From the IMG/VR virus record IMGVR_UViG_3300033153_007313, positions 1 to 28,340 of that record: DNA of 28,340 nucleotides; one strand, 5' to 3'. The notes under the pieces were generated by a model that made no database searches, was not told the origin of the DNA, and worked only from the letters and a program-made list of their open reading frames with translations. Each line of letters opens with the position of its first letter. Within the stretch, counting starts at the first letter, position 1. This document shows, one piece after another, positions 7,986-15,427 of this stretch. Made by a program: the position numbers and the translations under genes. This DNA is from a virus.

Positions 7986-8765
7986 CTAGAGGATTGAGTT
8001 GACCGTTGCTTGGGGCGTCTGGGCGAGACGGGCCTTGACCGTCTCGGTGTAGGCCGAGTCGCGGCCCCACCTCGGGTCGCGCATGGCGGCGCGGACTTCG
8101 GCACCGGAGGCGAACCCGGCCGTCTCGGCCGGGGCCATCTCGCCGTCGAGCAGCGGCTTGGCCTTGTCGGCCTTGACCGCCTCGGCGTGGCGACTGAGCA
8201 GCGACCGCACGGCGTCTTCGGCCGTGGCGGGACTGGCCAGCAGGGTGTTCATCTTCGCCCGCTCGGCGGCCGACAGGCTCGTCGAGGCCCAGGCCATCAG
8301 GTTTTCGAACTGCTGCTCGCCGCCGGCCAGCGTGTGACAGGTCGTGGTCAGCGCGTCCAGCGCGGCGACCTCGTTCTTGAGGAACGGGTCCACCAGCCCG
8401 CGCGGGAGCCCGGCTTCCGAAAGCTTGGCGTAGTAGTCGTCCGACAGGGCGCCGTTGGCCCGGAAGTCGGCCAACGCCTGGGCCTGGTCGAGCCCGATCT
8501 TCGCCAGGATCGTCGGGACCGTGTCCTCGTCGCCGAACTTCGGGGCCGCCGGCGGGTCGGGAATGGCGGGGGCGGCGGACCTGGCGCCCAGTTTGGCCTC
8601 CAACGCCTTGTACGACTTGGCCAAATCCTCGGGCGTCTTGAACTTCTCCGGCAGCCATGCCGGCCGCTCGGGGGCGGGCGGCGCGTCGGGTGGCGTCGCG
8701 GGCGGGGTTTCGGGCGGGGTTGTCGGCTTAGCTTCGGGGGCTGTGTCGGTGGTTTCATCGGCCAT
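7986..8765 (-). CDS. Capsid assembly scaffolding protein (T7 gp9-like)
   Basis: 259 residues. The N-terminal 35 residues are almost only Pro, Ala, Thr, Glu and Asp (disordered). Then comes PAWLPEKFKTPEDLAKSY, continuing into a LEAKLG helix, the hallmark opening of phage scaffolding proteins. The rest is acidic and helical. Such proteins guide procapsid assembly and leave before DNA packaging. Gene order portal-scaffold-capsid supports the call. The start at 8765 has GGAGA about 8 nt upstream. Confidence 0.9.
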   Translation of the reverse strand: MADETTDTAPEAKPTTPPETPPATPPDAPPAPERPAWLPEKFKTPEDLAKSYKALEAKLGARSAAPAIPDPPAAPKFGDEDTVPTILAKIGLDQAQALADFRANGALSDDYYAKLSEAGLPRGLVDPFLKNEVAALDALTTTCHTLAGGEQQFENLMAWASTSLSAAERAKMNTLLASPATAEDAVRSLLSRHAEAVKADKAKPLLDGEMAPAETAGFASGAEVRAAMRDPRWGRDSAYTETVKARLAQTPQATVNSIL

Positions 8766-8778
8766 GTCGGTCTCCTTG

Positions 8779-10356
8779 CTAGGCTACTTGGACTTGCGTG
8801 TTCTGCTGAGCGCGGGCCTCGACGACCTTGCCGATCGTCTCGATCGCCTGCTGACCCGCCTGAGACTGGAGGTACTGGGCGGCCTTCTCCTGGAACTCCT
8901 GCTGCATCTGCTCGGGGGTCTTGACGAGCCCCTGCGTGTCGATCCCCAGCGCCCGCAGGACGCGGTCGGCGACGACCTCCATGTCCAGCCGCTCCATGGC
9001 GCCGGGGACTTGGGTGAGGATTTGCAGACCGGCCATCAGCTTGTCCAGGCTCGCTTGACGGCTCAGGGCCGCCATGCCGGTCAGGACGTTCGTTTCCACC
9101 ACGTCGGCCAGGTCGGCGGGGATCGGGGGCAGGATACGGTCGCGCTCCATCTGGTACACCATCCGGTCGATCAGCGGGCGTTGGACCTCGTTGGCCATCT
9201 TGGCATACACGCCGCCCATCGCGCCCTCCAGTTCCTTGGCGACCCGCATAATCTGCGTCGCCGTCACCCGTTCGCCGGTGGGCTGGCTGGCCGTCTCCAG
9301 CAGCATTGAACGGCCCAGCCGCTTCTCGACGCGGTCGGCAAAGACCAACGCGAAGTTGAAATCGCCCGTCTTGCCCGACTGGACGAACCCCAAGCCGTCG
9401 GGCACGTTGCCGCTGACCCGGCCCATGACGATCTGACCGTTGGGCTGCATCAGGTCCTTGGCCCGCCAACCCTTCGCCGGGTCGGCCACGGGCACCAGCC
9501 GGGCCAGGGCCGCCGCGCCGTCGAGCATCGCCAGGGACATGCCGTTGAAGCCCCGCAGGTCGCCCATGCGGCGGTCCACGAAGCCGCGCGAGTAATGCTC
9601 GCCGGTCGATTCGTCGTAGCCGGCGGCCAGGAACGGCGAAACCGGCTCTTGCGACTCGACCAGGATATGCCCGTTCATCTCCTGACGGATCACCCAGGCC
9701 CCATCCGTTTGCCGCTCGGCGTGGGTATAGAGCCGCAGCCGCTTATCGGCGTCCCGCCTCACCGCGTCGGAGGGCAGCTGATCGCGGCGAAGCTGGGCCT
9801 TGGCCAACTGCTCGTCGGTCAACGTGGCCGGGTCTTTGGCCTCGCGGGTGATGAGCCACACGATGTCGTTCGCCGAGTCGCGGTGCTGGACCCACTGGTC
9901 GAGCCGGTAGTTGCGGAACCGATAATCGTCGCGCAACCGGACCAGCATGTTGCCCGCGACCAGCAGGCTCTCGAACGCCGTGCGGTAACAGTCCCGGTAG
10001 TTGGTCGTGTTGAACTGCGACTGCACGACCATCTCGCGGGAATACAGCCAGCCCTCCAGCCGTTGTAGCAACTCGGCCGGAACCTCGGCGTTGTACCGGA
10101 GCCGGGGATGGGGCGCGAACTCGAACCACGGCATGTCCGGTGGGAAGATCGTCAGGAGCGTCTTGCCGACCACGTTCTCCACACACTCGGCGCCGAGCGA
10201 CTGCCAGGCGAGCTTTTCGCGGTCGGTTTCGGTCCGGCCCTCGGCCGGTAAGACCGATACCAGGGTCATCGCCGCCGCCTCGCGGGCACGGGCCAAGACC
10301 TCGCTGCGCTCGGCGTCGGCCTGATCGAACTGGGCGGCGATCGTTGAGCGGCTCAC
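8779..10356 (-). CDS. Portal (head-tail connector) protein, T7 gp8-like
   Basis: 525 residues, against 536 in T7 gp8. Family features visible: a helical N-terminus with REAAAMTLVSVLPAEG, NVVGKTLLTIFPPDMPWFEF (about 79-98), a long helical stem region, then RVSGNVPDGLGFVQSGKTGDFNFALVF (about 312-338) and ATQIMRVAKELEGAMGGVYAKM (about 364-385). These correspond to the conserved core of T7-type connectors. The protein forms the dodecameric vertex through which DNA is packaged. The C-terminus is Gln-rich. The start overlaps the stop of the small proline-rich gene as ATGA. Confidence 0.92.
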   Translation of the reverse strand: MSRSTIAAQFDQADAERSEVLARAREAAAMTLVSVLPAEGRTETDREKLAWQSLGAECVENVVGKTLLTIFPPDMPWFEFAPHPRLRYNAEVPAELLQRLEGWLYSREMVVQSQFNTTNYRDCYRTAFESLLVAGNMLVRLRDDYRFRNYRLDQWVQHRDSANDIVWLITREAKDPATLTDEQLAKAQLRRDQLPSDAVRRDADKRLRLYTHAERQTDGAWVIRQEMNGHILVESQEPVSPFLAAGYDESTGEHYSRGFVDRRMGDLRGFNGMSLAMLDGAAALARLVPVADPAKGWRAKDLMQPNGQIVMGRVSGNVPDGLGFVQSGKTGDFNFALVFADRVEKRLGRSMLLETASQPTGERVTATQIMRVAKELEGAMGGVYAKMANEVQRPLIDRMVYQMERDRILPPIPADLADVVETNVLTGMAALSRQASLDKLMAGLQILTQVPGAMERLDMEVVADRVLRALGIDTQGLVKTPEQMQQEFQEKAAQYLQSQAGQQAIETIGKVVEARAQQNTQVQVA

Positions 10357-10568
10357 GGTTCAGGAATCCTCAAACCCCCGCCGCCGGTTGCCGAGACGCC
10401 GGGGTTGCGGTCGATCCGTAACGCCCTGCGGCCCGCGCGGCGGGCCTCCAGGTCGCGCCGCTGACGCGCTAACTCGGCCAGCCGGGCTTCGTCCTCCTCG
10501 TCCGTCGGCGGAGGGGGCGGCGGGGGCGGAGGAATCGACGGGGGGCCGCCGAAGGTCAGGAAGATCAT
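10353..10568 (-). CDS. Small proline-rich protein upstream of portal
   Basis: 71 residues: a hydrophobic start (MIFLTFGGPPSI), a run of nine prolines, an acidic/basic helix (DEEDEARLAELARQRRDLEA) and a tail with RRALRIDRNPGVSATGGGGL. Small proteins of this plan (proline-rich front, arginine helix, Gly-rich 'ILTG-GL' end) are regularly encoded just before the portal gene in podoviruses and some siphoviruses. Their function is not established. It overlaps both neighbours by 4 bp (ATGA), so translation is coupled to the portal. Confidence 0.7.
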   Translation of the reverse strand: MIFLTFGGPPSIPPPPPPPPPTDEEDEARLAELARQRRDLEARRAGRRALRIDRNPGVSATGGGGLRIPEP

Positions 10569-10780
10569 GGCCTCTCCTTTGATTTCGTCCGATCGCGGTA
10601 TCCTTGCATGACCTGAGCAACGTCGTGGCGACCGATGGCCCGGGCTAGTTCGAGTCGGCCGGCCTCCGTCGCCACCTGGGCGGGGTCGGAGACCGTCGCC
10701 GGCGGGTACATCGCCACCAGGTCGTCGATCAACTCGTCCGCCGAGAAGGGCAGCTCATAGTTGCCGTCGATGATGGGCAT
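10565..10780 (-). CDS. Small helical protein of the late operon
   Basis: 71 residues starting at MPIIDGNYELPFSADELIDD. The start at 10780 is chosen because GGGAGG stands 8 nt upstream; the longer frame to 10885 would lie within the upstream gene. The sequence is acidic and helical with a basic end (RDRTKSKERP). No family is recognised. It overlaps the upstream peptidase-like gene by 52 bp in another frame and the next gene by 4 bp. Confidence 0.65.
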   Translation of the reverse strand: MPIIDGNYELPFSADELIDDLVAMYPPATVSDPAQVATEAGRLELARAIGRHDVAQVMQGYRDRTKSKERP

Positions 10781-11265
10781 GGGATAAACCTCCCGAGTGT
10801 GGCCGGTGACGCCAGCAGCCACCGATACAACTGGATGGGCGTGTGGATCGTTCGAGGCACCGGGACGCCGCCGGCATGCAGACAATCAATCACCGTGCAG
10901 ACACAGTCGGCGGTCCAGGGGTACCGACCCCGCGACAGCCACCGCTGCACCGTCGGCCAGACGGCGACCTGGCGGCCGAAGCGAGATTGGAAAAAGTCCA
11001 GGTCGATCCGGTAACGGAACCGGACCCGCAAGACGCAATGCACGTCCCGGGCATGGCGGAAATAGTGGCTCAAAGGCCACAGAAACACGCCCTGGATCGT
11101 CGGGTCCATCACGCGGCCCTCGAACGCCAGGCCGCAATGGCTGATCGGCGAGCGCGTCAAGACCCGAATCAACCACGATAGCAGTCGATAGTACGGCGAC
11201 GGGCTCGGCGTCCGCGCCGTCGAGAAGATGACGAATCCAACTTTCGCCTTAGTCTCGTACATCAT
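10729..11265 (-). CDS. Permuted papain-like (NlpC/P60 or YiiX-type) peptidase/amidase candidate
   Basis: 178 residues. The plan of permuted papain-like enzymes is visible: an early histidine in a strand (RSPISHCGLAFEG, His near residue 42, following WLIRVLTRS) and a later cysteine at the head of a helix (YPWTADCVCTVIDCLHAGG, near 123). In this fold the Cys and His form the catalytic pair and cleave peptide or acyl-amide bonds. In phages such genes near the virion module are candidate cell-wall or virion-associated enzymes. The last 17 codons overlap the next gene and are of unusual composition. The assignment rests on motif reading only; a non-catalytic structural role is possible. Confidence 0.5.
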   Translation of the reverse strand: MMYETKAKVGFVIFSTARTPSPSPYYRLLSWLIRVLTRSPISHCGLAFEGRVMDPTIQGVFLWPLSHYFRHARDVHCVLRVRFRYRIDLDFFQSRFGRQVAVWPTVQRWLSRGRYPWTADCVCTVIDCLHAGGVPVPRTIHTPIQLYRWLLASPATLGRFIPCPSSTATMSCPSRRTS

Positions 11266-11280
11266 CCAACCGCCGGATTA

Positions 11281-13716
11281 TTAACTGAAAAAATAGGGGC
11301 TTTGGAGAACCTGGGTAATATCAAGCGTTCCAAACGGCGGGATTTCCGGGAATTGGCAACCTGGGTAATTTGTGCGCCATTCGGCCAGCAGGTTTTCAAG
11401 GATCGGCTCGCGGTGTATCTCGACGAATGTTTCCCGCAGGATTTCGTGCAGCCGGTCCATATCCGACGGGTGGCACCAATACGAATCGTGGACCCCGGCG
11501 AACGTGATCCCCTCGGCGGCGCAGCGGCGGGCGGTGAGCATCATGTGGGCCGCATCGACCGAATGTACGAAGTTCGGGGCCGCGCCCTGGACCTGCCGAC
11601 GCCGCTTCACCTTGCCCGGGAGATTGAAGTCGCCCAGCCGAATCGTCTGCAAGACGGTATGGACGTTGCTGTAGCCGTAATGGCGGTAGGGCTGGACCAC
11701 CGGCAGGCCGCTGGGCGCCGTCCAGGCGACCGCCTGGCCGCTCTTGGCGATGATGTCGGCGCAGGTCCGGACCCACGCCATCAGGGCCATCGGGCCGGGG
11801 CACACCTGTTCCATGGCGTTCATCGTGAGTTTCGCCAGGTACTTGCTCGCCTCGTACAGCGGGTCCGTACCCGACGGCAACGACGCCTGCACCGCTTGGA
11901 ACAACGCCTCGTCAAACTCGATCCCCGCCAGTTGCCCGGCGATCTGCCGTCGGGCGCCGATGGGGGTCACCGAATAGGTCGTGGTCATGGCGGTCTGCTT
12001 GACGACGTCGCGGTCGATGTGGCCGTCGAGCATCCGGGCCAGTTTGGAGCCCAACGTCGCGCCCCGCTGGACCGTCAAGGCCACCCGCTCGACGATCCGG
12101 CAATACACGTCCGCCGGCTCGTCGCCGGGCAGCAGGTTCACCGCCGCCGCCGCCTCGGCATCCCGGCCAAGGGCCGCCCAGTGCTGCAAGGCGTTGCAGG
12201 AGCCGTCCATCTGGACCGGCGTGCGGCAGGTGCCGGTCTCGTTGGCCTCGACGAAGGCCATCGACGCCGCCAACGCTTGAAACGGTTTCTTGCCCTTGCC
12301 CACCGTCAGCCAGCCGGTGTTGTCCAGCGGGTTCTCGGCCCAGCCGCAGATCGCCTCGGCGTTGGCTTCGGTCCAGGCGTACCGCTGGTCGAACGGGACG
12401 TGGTCCACGCCGCAACAGTTCGCCAGATGCACGCCCAGCCAGTAGTTGCCCCGGTCGGTCAGCGGCTTGGCCTCGGCAAACTCCAACAGGCCCCGCGAGA
12501 CGTCGTCCTGGGCGTGGTTCAGACGGACGGGCAACGGATACGCTCGGCCCCGGAAGTCCAGACTGTGCGGCTCGTAGACCGCCGGGTAGGACCGAGCCTC
12601 CCGGGCGGCTTGGAGCTTGTAGGCGAAGTTCAGACGGTCGGGCAGAGTGAGCGCATTGCGGCGGTAGAGTCGCGCCGCCTCACGCTTCCACTGATTCTTG
12701 GCCGCAAGGTTCGTCTCCCAGTCCGCCGGTCGGGGCGGGTAGGGCTCGGGCCAGTGGGCGGGGATGTGACCGTAGGCGCCGCCCGAGTCCCATAGCGTCT
12801 CCACCACGTCGCAAATCGCCGGCTGAATCCGCCATGCCGCCGCGCCCAGCACGTTCACCGCTTCGTAGACGTCCGTCAGGTCCGCTTCGGCGAGCCGCCG
12901 GCGGGCCTCGGCGTCGGCCTTCTTGACCAGCGGGGTCTTGACCTGCAGGTAGCCGCCCCGGTCCAGGGCCGTCCAGGGGATCGGCGGGACGACCATCAGG
13001 CCGAGCACCGGCCGAAGATACTGTCGTGCGGCGTGCCCGTCGTCGATGGCCCGCCGGGCGGCGTCCGATAGCAACACCAGCCGCTCGCGGCGTCGCGTGC
13101 CGTGCTGGACGATCTTCGTGCGAAACGCCGGGCGGTCCTCGATGTAGGCCACGTCCATCAGCAGCGACAGCAGGGCCGCTCCGAGGTGGGCATGGACCAC
13201 GCGGCCCCAGTCCCCGTCGGGCAGCGTGCGACGGGCGACCCGCTGAATCGCCGCCGGCCGCAACCGCTCCCGATCGGTGTGGACCAGGGCATACCACGCC
13301 TCGGCGTCGGCCCGCAGACGCGGGACGTTCCATTCGGCGTTGACCGCCCGGCCGATCTGGCGGGCCAGGTTGGGCAGGTTCACGCCCGAGGGGGCCACCA
13401 GACAGGCGCCCAGCGCCTCGTGCAGCGTGATGACCGCCAGCTTGTCCGCCGTCACCACGTTGATCGCCGGGCCGTACACGCCGCGGCCTTTGCCCGGCTC
13501 GCCCGCCAGGACCGCCCGCTGCGTGCGACGGATCGCCTTGCGGAGATAGCCGAACCAGCCCAACAGCAGCCGCTCGGCCGGCTTGAGCGCCGCCCCGTCG
13601 CCCCGCTCGGTCGTCTTGCGAACCGCCCGCCAGTACCGATGCACCCCCTTGTCCACCCCCCCCAACTCCAACTCGATCTCCAAGGCATACGGTGAATCGG
13701 TCAAGACGGTCGGCAT
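11281..13716 (-). CDS. Single-subunit T7-like DNA-directed RNA polymerase
   Basis: 811 residues (T7: 883). All catalytic landmarks are present: DFRGR at 387-391, motif A VQMDGSCNALQHWAALGRD with the metal-binding Asp at 504, motif B RDVVKQTAMTTTYSV with Lys 573 and Tyr 581 (K631 and Y639 in T7, same spacing of 8), and motif C GVHDS with Asp 744. GAAPNFVHSVDAAH precedes motif C as in T7, and the protein ends SPYFFS, a short aromatic C-terminus like the T7 'foot'. The specificity-loop region (about 680-710, NLPGKVKRRRQVQG) is quite different from T7, so its promoter will differ. The gene lies near the head of the virion operon, immediately downstream of the lipoprotein gene, and presumably drives that operon. 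Confidence 0.95.
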   Translation of the reverse strand: MPTVLTDSPYALEIELELGGVDKGVHRYWRAVRKTTERGDGAALKPAERLLLGWFGYLRKAIRRTQRAVLAGEPGKGRGVYGPAINVVTADKLAVITLHEALGACLVAPSGVNLPNLARQIGRAVNAEWNVPRLRADAEAWYALVHTDRERLRPAAIQRVARRTLPDGDWGRVVHAHLGAALLSLLMDVAYIEDRPAFRTKIVQHGTRRRERLVLLSDAARRAIDDGHAARQYLRPVLGLMVVPPIPWTALDRGGYLQVKTPLVKKADAEARRRLAEADLTDVYEAVNVLGAAAWRIQPAICDVVETLWDSGGAYGHIPAHWPEPYPPRPADWETNLAAKNQWKREAARLYRRNALTLPDRLNFAYKLQAAREARSYPAVYEPHSLDFRGRAYPLPVRLNHAQDDVSRGLLEFAEAKPLTDRGNYWLGVHLANCCGVDHVPFDQRYAWTEANAEAICGWAENPLDNTGWLTVGKGKKPFQALAASMAFVEANETGTCRTPVQMDGSCNALQHWAALGRDAEAAAAVNLLPGDEPADVYCRIVERVALTVQRGATLGSKLARMLDGHIDRDVVKQTAMTTTYSVTPIGARRQIAGQLAGIEFDEALFQAVQASLPSGTDPLYEASKYLAKLTMNAMEQVCPGPMALMAWVRTCADIIAKSGQAVAWTAPSGLPVVQPYRHYGYSNVHTVLQTIRLGDFNLPGKVKRRRQVQGAAPNFVHSVDAAHMMLTARRCAAEGITFAGVHDSYWCHPSDMDRLHEILRETFVEIHREPILENLLAEWRTNYPGCQFPEIPPFGTLDITQVLQSPYFFS

Positions 13717-13728
13717 GGACGGCCCCTT

Positions 13729-13782
13729 AAAAAGACGCGGGCCGGGCGGGGAGGAACGGTCAATCCCAAGAACCCGCCCGGC
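13729..13782 (-). terminator. Hairpin with T-run between lipoprotein and RNA polymerase genes
   Basis: GCCGGGCGGG (13741-13750 on plus) pairs perfectly with CCCGCCCGGC (13773-13782), with a 22-nt loop. On the minus strand it is followed after 7 nt by TTTTT (13729-13733). This looks like an intrinsic terminator or attenuator inside the leader of the polymerase gene, 12-66 nt before its ATG. It could limit host-polymerase read-through into the phage polymerase gene. The long loop lowers confidence. Confidence 0.5.
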
Positions 13783-13797
13783 ACCGCCTGGGTTGGG

Positions 13798-14415
13798 TTA
13801 GATCGGAAGCGACGAGACCTTGCCCTGCGCCTCGTCAACCAGCTTCTTGCCGGCGGCGCCTTGGGCGGCCGAGACGGCGGCCCGGTCGGCGTCGGTCATG
13901 GGGCCGATGTGCGGGTTGATGGCCGCCAGCGTCTTCACGGCCGTCTTCTTCGTGCTCGCCGCGCGAATCAACCCGACTACCAGACCCGCCACCCCGGCAA
14001 GCACCGCGCCCCAGGGCGGCGGGATCAGCGGGGCCGCCGCCTGCACCCCGCCTTCCACTACGTCCAGCGTATCGGTGGCCGTCGCCAGTTGGGCTTGCAG
14101 GATGTTCATGGACTGCCGGGCCTTGGCGAGCCAGTCCTGGCTCGTGTTGATGTAGGCGTCCAGCTTCTTCGAGACCGCGATGACCTTGTCGCGGGTCGAA
14201 CCGGCCGGCAACGTCGGCAAGAGCTTGTCGATCGCCGCCTTCTGCTCAATGGCAAAGGCCAGACCGCCCTGAACCTGCTCGGCCGCCTGCTGGACCGACG
14301 CCAGCTTGGTCCGGGCGGTGGCGATGTCCTCGGACGTACAGCCCGACACGCAGCCGAAGCCGAGCAGAAACAGCACGGGAACGACGATTGTTAATTTGGG
14401 GTAACGGGGTCGCAT
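13798..14415 (-). CDS. Lipoprotein with coiled coil and C-terminal membrane-like segment
   Basis: 205 residues. The N-terminus is a lipoprotein signal: basic RPRYPK, hydrophobic LTIVVPVLFLLGFG, then CVSGC near residues 22-26, so processing at one of these Cys by signal peptidase II is likely. A long helical, Gln/Lys-rich middle follows (about 35-120), then a hydrophobic stretch PPPWGAVLAGVAGLVVGLI (about 134-152), then a charged tail. It could be a spanin-like, superinfection-exclusion or membrane-remodelling protein; no family is recognised. SD GGAG lies 9-12 nt before the ATG. It is the first gene of the leftward late operon. Confidence 0.7.
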   Translation of the reverse strand: MRPRYPKLTIVVPVLFLLGFGCVSGCTSEDIATARTKLASVQQAAEQVQGGLAFAIEQKAAIDKLLPTLPAGSTRDKVIAVSKKLDAYINTSQDWLAKARQSMNILQAQLATATDTLDVVEGGVQAAAPLIPPPWGAVLAGVAGLVVGLIRAASTKKTAVKTLAAINPHIGPMTDADRAAVSAAQGAAGKKLVDEAQGKVSSLPI

Positions 14416-14690
14416 GGTATATTCTCCATGGACCGGGAAGGATAGGGAGCTTAGCGAGGCTAGGGAAGATAGTCAAGGGCAAAATGAAAAAATGCGAGCC
14501 GAATGAATCTTGACGCCGGGCCGGTGGCCTCGATACTGAATACCTCCACCTCAGCCGCCCCCCCTCGGGCTATATCTGTCGGCGTTACTGGCGAAAGGGC
14601 ATGTGATGGAAATTCGGAGTTTTCGGTCGCAATCCGATAGAATTGAGCCTTTGAGACGTGAAGCCGTGGGGTTGATCGACGGTCTGGATG
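14416..14690. promoter_or_regulatory. Leader of the late operon, with promoter candidates
   Basis: 275 bp without a convincing gene. On the minus strand TTGACT (14476-14471) is followed after 17 nt by TAAGCT (14453-14448). This is a fair -35 with a poor -10 and could start transcription of the lipoprotein and polymerase genes by host polymerase. On the plus strand TTGACG (14510-14515) and GATACT (14532-14537) have 16-nt spacing. The sequence CCATGGACCGGGAAG (14426-14440), directly before the lipoprotein SD, recurs at 15524-15538. A short plus-strand frame from 14606 has an SD but loses protein character where it runs antisense to the RHH gene. Confidence 0.35.
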
Positions 14691-15023
14691 CTAACCGCCT
14701 GCTTGGCGTCGTCCGCGCTTTGCGGCGGATTTCCGCTTCACCCGCTTGCCCACCTCCTCCAGCATCACCGCCTCGGCTGCGTCTGCGTCGGTGGCCTCTG
14801 GGTCGGTAGCGTCCGCGTCGGTAGCGTAGTAGGCCAGGTAGGTGGAGGCACACTGTCGGAACTGTTCGGCACGCGAGCAGTGTATGAAGGCGTCCACAGC
14901 AGCGGCCAGCACGCGCTGCTTCATCATGCCCAGCCGCTCGGCGGTGGCGTCAAATGCCTCGCCCAACGCTACCGGCACGTTGCCCTGCAACAATCGAAGC
15001 TGATGGGATGGATTTTTTTTCAT
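14691..15023 (-). CDS. Ribbon-helix-helix type DNA-binding protein with basic tail
   Basis: 110 residues from the ATG at 15023. Residues about 13-45 read as strand-helix-helix: QGNVPVALGEAFDATAERLG then MMKQRVLAAAVDAFI, the order of Arc/CopG-type proteins. A linker of repeated ATDADATDPE units (encoded by GC-rich direct DNA repeats) and a basic end (KRVKRKSAAKRGRR) follow, probably for nonspecific DNA contact. There is no good SD. The start codon sits inside a palindrome, so autoregulation or leaderless translation is possible. A longer frame to 15155 would cross the operator region and is rejected. It is divergent from the plus-strand RHH-like gene. Confidence 0.6.
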   Translation of the reverse strand: MKKNPSHQLRLLQGNVPVALGEAFDATAERLGMMKQRVLAAAVDAFIHCSRAEQFRQCASTYLAYYATDADATDPEATDADAAEAVMLEEVGKRVKRKSAAKRGRRQAGG

Positions 15024-15036
15024 AGCGTAAGCTATG
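15021..15036. promoter_or_regulatory. Palindrome over the RHH start codon
   Basis: CATAGC-GTAA-GCTATG is a perfect 6-bp inverted repeat. Its left arm contains the complement of the ATG of the minus-strand RHH gene. It could be an operator for autoregulation or an RNA hairpin that hides the start codon. Confidence 0.4.
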
Positions 15037-15068
15037 CTAGCCCAATCCCTTGACCTTCGCCGAGCCCT

Positions 15069-15146
15069 AATTTTCCATAATTTTCCATGATTTTCCCTTG
15101 ACGCGAAGGACGAGTGAATTATGGTTCTCCATAATTCGCCATAAAG
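15069..15146 (+). promoter_or_regulatory. Early promoter with phased operator half-sites
   Basis: Direct repeats AATTTTCCAT (15069 and 15079) and a degenerate third (15089) are exactly 10 bp apart. AATTATGG-TTCT-CCATAATT (15117-15136) is a perfect 8-bp inverted repeat. The half-site CCATAATT or a close variant thus occurs at 15075, 15085, 15117 (inverted), 15129 and 15139. TTGACG (15098-15103) and TATGGT (15120-15125) with 16-nt spacing form a plausible promoter for the plus-strand gene at 15154, with the -10 inside the palindrome. One-turn phasing is typical of RHH repressor operators. Confidence 0.55.
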
Positions 15147-15153
15147 GAACTGC

Positions 15154-15387
15154 ATGATGAGTCAGCAGGGAAGCCCGGGGCATATCAGCGTGACCTTCGA
15201 GCCGAGTCAGCACGCCATCCTCCTTCGCAAGAGGGACCGCGAGCACCGACCGAGCGTGGCCAACGCCGCGAAGGCCTTGGTCCAGGAGTGGGCGGAACGC
15301 AACGGGGTCGGAATCGAGCTCGGCGACCATGACACGGAAGCTCCGGGCCTTTCCGTGGCCGGCACAGAGTCGAATCCTTCGGAGTGA
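15154..15387 (+). CDS. Small DNA-binding protein, RHH-like
   Basis: 77 residues (alternative start at the next codon, 15157). ISVTFEPSQHAILLRKRDREHRP then VANAAKALVQEWAERNG reads as a beta strand followed by two helices, a ribbon-helix-helix pattern. The C-terminal 25 residues are acidic and disordered. AAAGGA is 6-8 nt before the ATG. It is the first gene rightward of the operator cluster and is therefore a candidate early regulator acting with or against the divergent RHH protein. Family membership is inferred from pattern alone. Confidence 0.6.
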   Translation: MMSQQGSPGHISVTFEPSQHAILLRKRDREHRPSVANAAKALVQEWAERNGVGIELGDHDTEAPGLSVAGTESNPSE

Positions 15388-15427
15388 ACGGCAAGCCTCA
15401 CTTAACGATGAGACCATTCTACCACAT

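Noticed and set aside
14603-14809. Plus-strand frame with a possible SD
   Set aside because: The first 40 codons look plausible but the rest is the antisense of the RHH protein's repeat tail, with Pro/Arg/Leu runs.
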